Shown in pieces: positions 60,541 through 64,000 of a stretch of DNA of 64,000 nt. The DNA is taken from positions 79,298,339-79,362,338 of the forward strand of contig NW_026262734.1 of the NCBI RefSeq assembly GCF_021869535.1, written 5' to 3'. The DNA is from Mytilus californianus. Its lineage: Eukaryota > Mollusca > Bivalvia > Mytilida > Mytilidae. Every line of letters begins with the position of its first letter. Position 1 is the stretch's first letter. The translations under genes and the position numbers were made by a program. The notes under the pieces were generated by a model. The model was not told the DNA's origin. It did no database searches and saw nothing but the letters and a program-made list of their open reading frames with translations.

Positions 60541-62080
60541 ATAAAACTAGAATTGTGTTCTGTTAAATATTTTTTATATAGGTGATAATAAGCTTATAAA
60601 TTAAGATTGGATGCATAATTCAGTTTTTAATCATTCATTAAATAAATTATAATTTATTCTGTCTCGACGTTGATCCAAAACTATTTACATAAAAAATTTG
60701 AAAAATAAACACTGAAATAGATTTAAACAAACTAAAAGATACGATTATGAATTTTGTTAGCCGTGGAAAAGGTGAATGTGCGAGTAAACTGCAGTCTACA
60801 GGGTGTTTAGTCAACAGTTTAGATTATATATATATTTTTATTCATCTATCAAATCAGTCGAAAAAAAAACAAATATTCAAGAAATTTCAAATAGAAACAA
60901 TATTCTGTTATGTGCCTCATCAACCCCAAACATAAACCTACCAATGTACAAACGATTGTGTATTATTTTTACTACTAAATTAATGCACTTGACTTTTAAC
61001 AATCATCAAAGAAGAGCGTGTCCGGCAAATGAAAAATTTCTAAAAACTGAAAAAATTAAAAATCTAAAAACTGTAAGTGAAATTATAATTTAGCGTTTTC
61101 ATTTTTTTATTTTGTAACAACAACAAAAATCTAGACCATTTCCCTCTTTTCTTTAATAATCTAAGACCGTTTTCCTCTATTCTTCATTTTGCCCGTTATA
61201 CTCTATTCTTATTTTATTTTTTTTTTCTGTATTTTCCTGTATCTATATACCTCCTTTATTCGGAGCAACCCCACCCTAAATATACATATGATACACAGGG
61301 TCTATAGGTCATCGCTTGTGCCGTGATACACATGTTTGCATAACAAAGGATGTCCTTGTTTATATTCATGACATTTTAAATGTCCTCCTAATAATACATC
61401 TAATAGTTGCCACTGGACGTTAAACAGCTAACTATAAATGCATCCGTCATATTCTTAGTTTTGTTGTAATGTGTAAATCAAACAACATGATGAAACACTT
61501 GCAGATTTTCACTGCCGACATAATGGGAAATAATTGTAAACAAAACCACTCAGGCCCTATTTTCCAATTTCTATTGTAATGTGGTTTAATGCAAAAAAGG
61601 TAACTCCTGAATACTGATCTGTACCCATCAAGCATTTAGGATTAATAACAAATCTATGGTAGTCTCTTTTTCTTTACTCGCAAATTATTCGACTAAATCA
61701 TGTTTTATTTATGAAAATAGCTTATTGCTGGTAATTGTTAAATATTGATCCCTAGATTTTCAATTGTTTAGTTGTTGGGTTACTGTCTGATCTCGCAAAC
61801 TTGACATTTTATGGTCAGTATTGTTTGCATCCAATTGCACCAATTTATCAAAAAGATAATAATGCGACACCGTACGAGAGTCGTTACTTTACATAAATTA
61901 CTAGGTTTTTTTCTATAACGAAATACGAAACCACTTCTCGTAATTCGCCTTGGAGTAATTGTGCTTCTCATTTGACAAAATATGGCCTGGTCTCAAAAAC
62001 AAACAAAAAATACAATATAATACAGAGTAATATATAAAACTGGACTAGAGTGAAGAGTTTGAAAGTAGGAATTCTGAATT
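60541..62080. other. Intergenic, no gene seen
   Basis: Only the short CTGGACGTTAAACAG fragment at 61408-61430 is recognisable. Confidence 0.4.
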
Positions 62081-62370
62081 TTAATTGAATGTTCTAAATC
62101 TTTGTGTATTTTTTATATAAGATTGTACAGACTCAACTATTTCTTTGTTTTTGCTGTGCTGAAATGAAAGGTCACCAGCCAATAGTAACAAAAAGGATAT
62201 AGTAGATCTTTCTAATTTTGAAGATAATATTTCTCTTGCTTCAATGTGAAACGGGCACCAAAAAAAAGAAGGTGAATACTATCCTCAACAGGATGGCCAC
62301 AGCTGCATGCGGGATTGTGTTTCATATTAACAAGGTTTTTATAAATCAGCATTTGAAGAACTTCACATGT
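62081..62370 (-). mobile_element. C-terminal fragment of a LINE reverse transcriptase protein
   Basis: Reads EVLQMLIYKNLVNMKHNPAC, then CSCGHPVEDSIHLLFF, and after a one-base loss in the T run, WCPFHIEAREIL, ISFLLLLAGDLSF, and IVESVQSYIKNTQRF to TAA at 62081. The CxCG-x9-H-x5-C arrangement and the closing V--(Y/F)I--T-RF are typical of the end of many animal LINE ORF2 proteins. Clade not assignable. Confidence 0.6.
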
Positions 62371-62459
62371 TTCTCAAACGTATATCAATGATATTAAGAT
62401 TTATATCACCACAACCAAAATAGGAAGTGCGTACTGTGAATAAATACTCAGTTTAGTAT

Positions 62460-62620
62460 TGTTTACAGCAATTTATCACATATAATACCATGTTAACAGT
62501 TAATAACATAAACGTTACCAATGTTTCTGCACCAGATGCGCATTTCGACAATCAATGTCTCTTCAGTGAAGGTGACGGTATTTGACAGTCTGAAGGAGAC
62601 AGCATCGAGGATTTAATAAG
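62460..62620 (-). repeat. Bivalve repeat carrying a hammerhead motif
   Basis: On the minus strand: the ribozyme core, GCATCTGGTGCAGAAAC, then TTGGTAACGTTTATGTTAT. I recognise this order from a repeat common in bivalve transcripts. Confidence 0.55.
62528..62570 (-). ncRNA. Hammerhead ribozyme motif, consensus core
   Basis: CTGAAGA (matches CUGANGA) at 62566-62560, stem II GACA-TTGAT-TGTC fully paired, GAAA at 62546-62543, then TGC-GCATCTG-GTGCA as a weak stem III. The best-preserved core of those in the window. Confidence 0.55.
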
Positions 62621-62769
62621 GCAAAGCTTCTGTTGTACTCAATCTTACTAAAGTTTTCTTTATTATATTTTATAGATATGTATTCGAGATACGATAATGT
62701 AGTTTCCTTTTTTATATTACACCTGATCATCTATGATGGGATAATGTCTAATGAGAGAATTTAACCATA

Positions 62770-62880
62770 GACTGAATAACGTAGAAATGACCAATTAAAG
62801 GTCACTGTACGGCCTTCAAAAATGAGCAAAATCCATACAGCATGGTAAGATATACAAGGCTCCGAAAGGACAAATGTAAA
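62770..62880 (-). repeat. Dispersed repeat related to family 1
   Basis: AAGGTCACTGTACGGCCTTC, ATACAGCATGG, AAGGCTCCGAAAGGAC: same layout as family 1 but diverged. Confidence 0.45.
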
Positions 62881-64000
62881 ATAAACTCAACGTCTTCTCA
62901 GCGATTGCAAAGTACTTTTTCTAAATAATTAAGTTTTGAATCAGGTTACAGAGTCACAATAGTATACAGTAAATAGCCTTTCATGTTAAAATACAATGTC
63001 ATACAACAAATGGAAGTTTTTAACGACCTTGACTGGCTATACAGCCCTTGCACGGTCACTACAATGTCATAATACTATGACAATGTCATTTACACTGTTC
63101 AAACATCACCGCACGTCAATCTTTGTACAACAGAAAAAAAGCTGATTGGACATTCGTGAAAATGTGTCACGCCCTCATCAATTGGCGTACATCCTATCAA
63201 GTACCTTCAGAAAGCTTCCATTAAAATAATTTTACATACAAGTAATTGTGTATTTTATTTTCTAAACAAAACAAAATGTGCAATGAAGCCACGGATTCGT
63301 AATCTTCAAAAATAGTTCACAAACGGTTGATAAAATGTGGAAAGTCTAAATAGAAATATAACAATTATGTCCAGTGTGCGTTTATAAAACGGGCTCTGTT
63401 TGGACATTTTGAGATACTATAAGTACTAGTTTAATGTGTATAGAATTTCAGACGTCATTACGACTTTTGATCAGTTGGATTTTCAATTTCAATATAAAAA
63501 AAAATGTTTTGGGTTTTCTTCTTTTCTTTCAATTTATATCATGATTCTTTGGATATTTCCCATTATCTTCTGATTTTTTTTAAGATGAATAATTTAAAAT
63601 TTGTATACCAAACATTTAAAATTTTACTCTGCATTTATAAATAGCATTGAAAGTACAACATCTTATAAACGATAAACATTGATAGATGTAAATGAGCCAC
63701 TCTTTCTCGTGTTGAGATGGAATATGTTCGTTATTTGATTTGATGAGTTTAACAATCGAAACCCCTGAAATATCGTCTCATAACAAGCACGAAAAATGGC
63801 ATAACTTAACTTACAACAGCGGGCGATGATTTCTAAGTATACAATACTCTTGCAATGGATTTTTTAGACATTTCTTATCCCGAATTACTTCTTTGTTAAA
63901 ACTATAATGCACTATTTCATGGTCAACTAACCCAAGAAGTCAAATGAAATATCATAATCGTGGTAATTGTTTCATGATATGTTTTAGCTATCATTTGTGA
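62881..64000. other. No feature seen
   Basis: AT-rich sequence without recognisable exons or repeats. Confidence 0.4.

Overview
The window is AT-rich eukaryotic DNA, almost certainly from a bivalve and most likely a mussel (Mytilus or a close relative). The host gene has short GT-AG exons in long introns. The rest is dominated by repeats typical of bivalves: Naiad-type and canonical Penelope-like elements, hammerhead-ribozyme repeats, a tRNA-derived SINE with an AATC tail, and MITEs. The genus is inferred from repeat familiarity, not proven.

The backbone is a minus-strand tandem array of one gene, a secreted chymotrypsin-fold serine protease homologue. Five copies are visible. Copy A (1-834) runs off the left edge. 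Copy B (12210-26284) is a large, wrecked pseudogene. Copy C (34436-38130) is a relic. Copy D (42522-42557) is little more than a frameshifted exon 1. Copy E (50244-56426) is complete: seven exons, one of them only 17 nt, giving 266 residues with consistent splice phases. All three catalytic residues are replaced in E (His57 to Ala, Asp102 to Asn, Ser195 to Ala) while ten cysteines remain, so it should be a non-catalytic, disulphide-bonded binding or regulatory protein. Intergenic DNA is also paralogous between units, which lets several insertions be read against an empty site in a sister copy.

Mobile DNA by region: 4.2-4.8 kb a palindromic repeat; 5.3-9.0 kb a Naiad PLE with a nested repeat; 9.1-11.1 kb an L1-like LINE; 14.3-15.3 kb a palindromic element; 16.3-16.8 kb a decayed DUF7869-like exon; 19.0-23.2 kb a fresh 2.07-kb tandem duplication inside pseudogene B; 23.4-26.2 kb a second Naiad in intron 1 of B; 26.4-27.1 kb a piggyBac-type MITE; 36.4-36.8 kb a Tc1/mariner-type MITE; 43.3-44.5 kb the end of a canonical PLE with C-terminal GIY-YIG; 45.4-47.7 kb a third Naiad; 58.3-59.8 kb a long fold-back element; 60.2-60.5 kb an inverted minisatellite; 62.1-62.4 kb a LINE tail.

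The two strongest leads are these. First, in-frame TGA codons in the Naiad elements sit at conserved cysteine positions, including the CxC linker and the zinc-binding cysteines of the GIY-YIG domain, as expected if these elements encode selenoproteins. Second, the protease-homologue array pairs a fully dead triad with a conserved 17-nt microexon. Hammerhead-ribozyme-like motifs recur at five or more sites. No tRNA, rRNA or CRISPR was seen.
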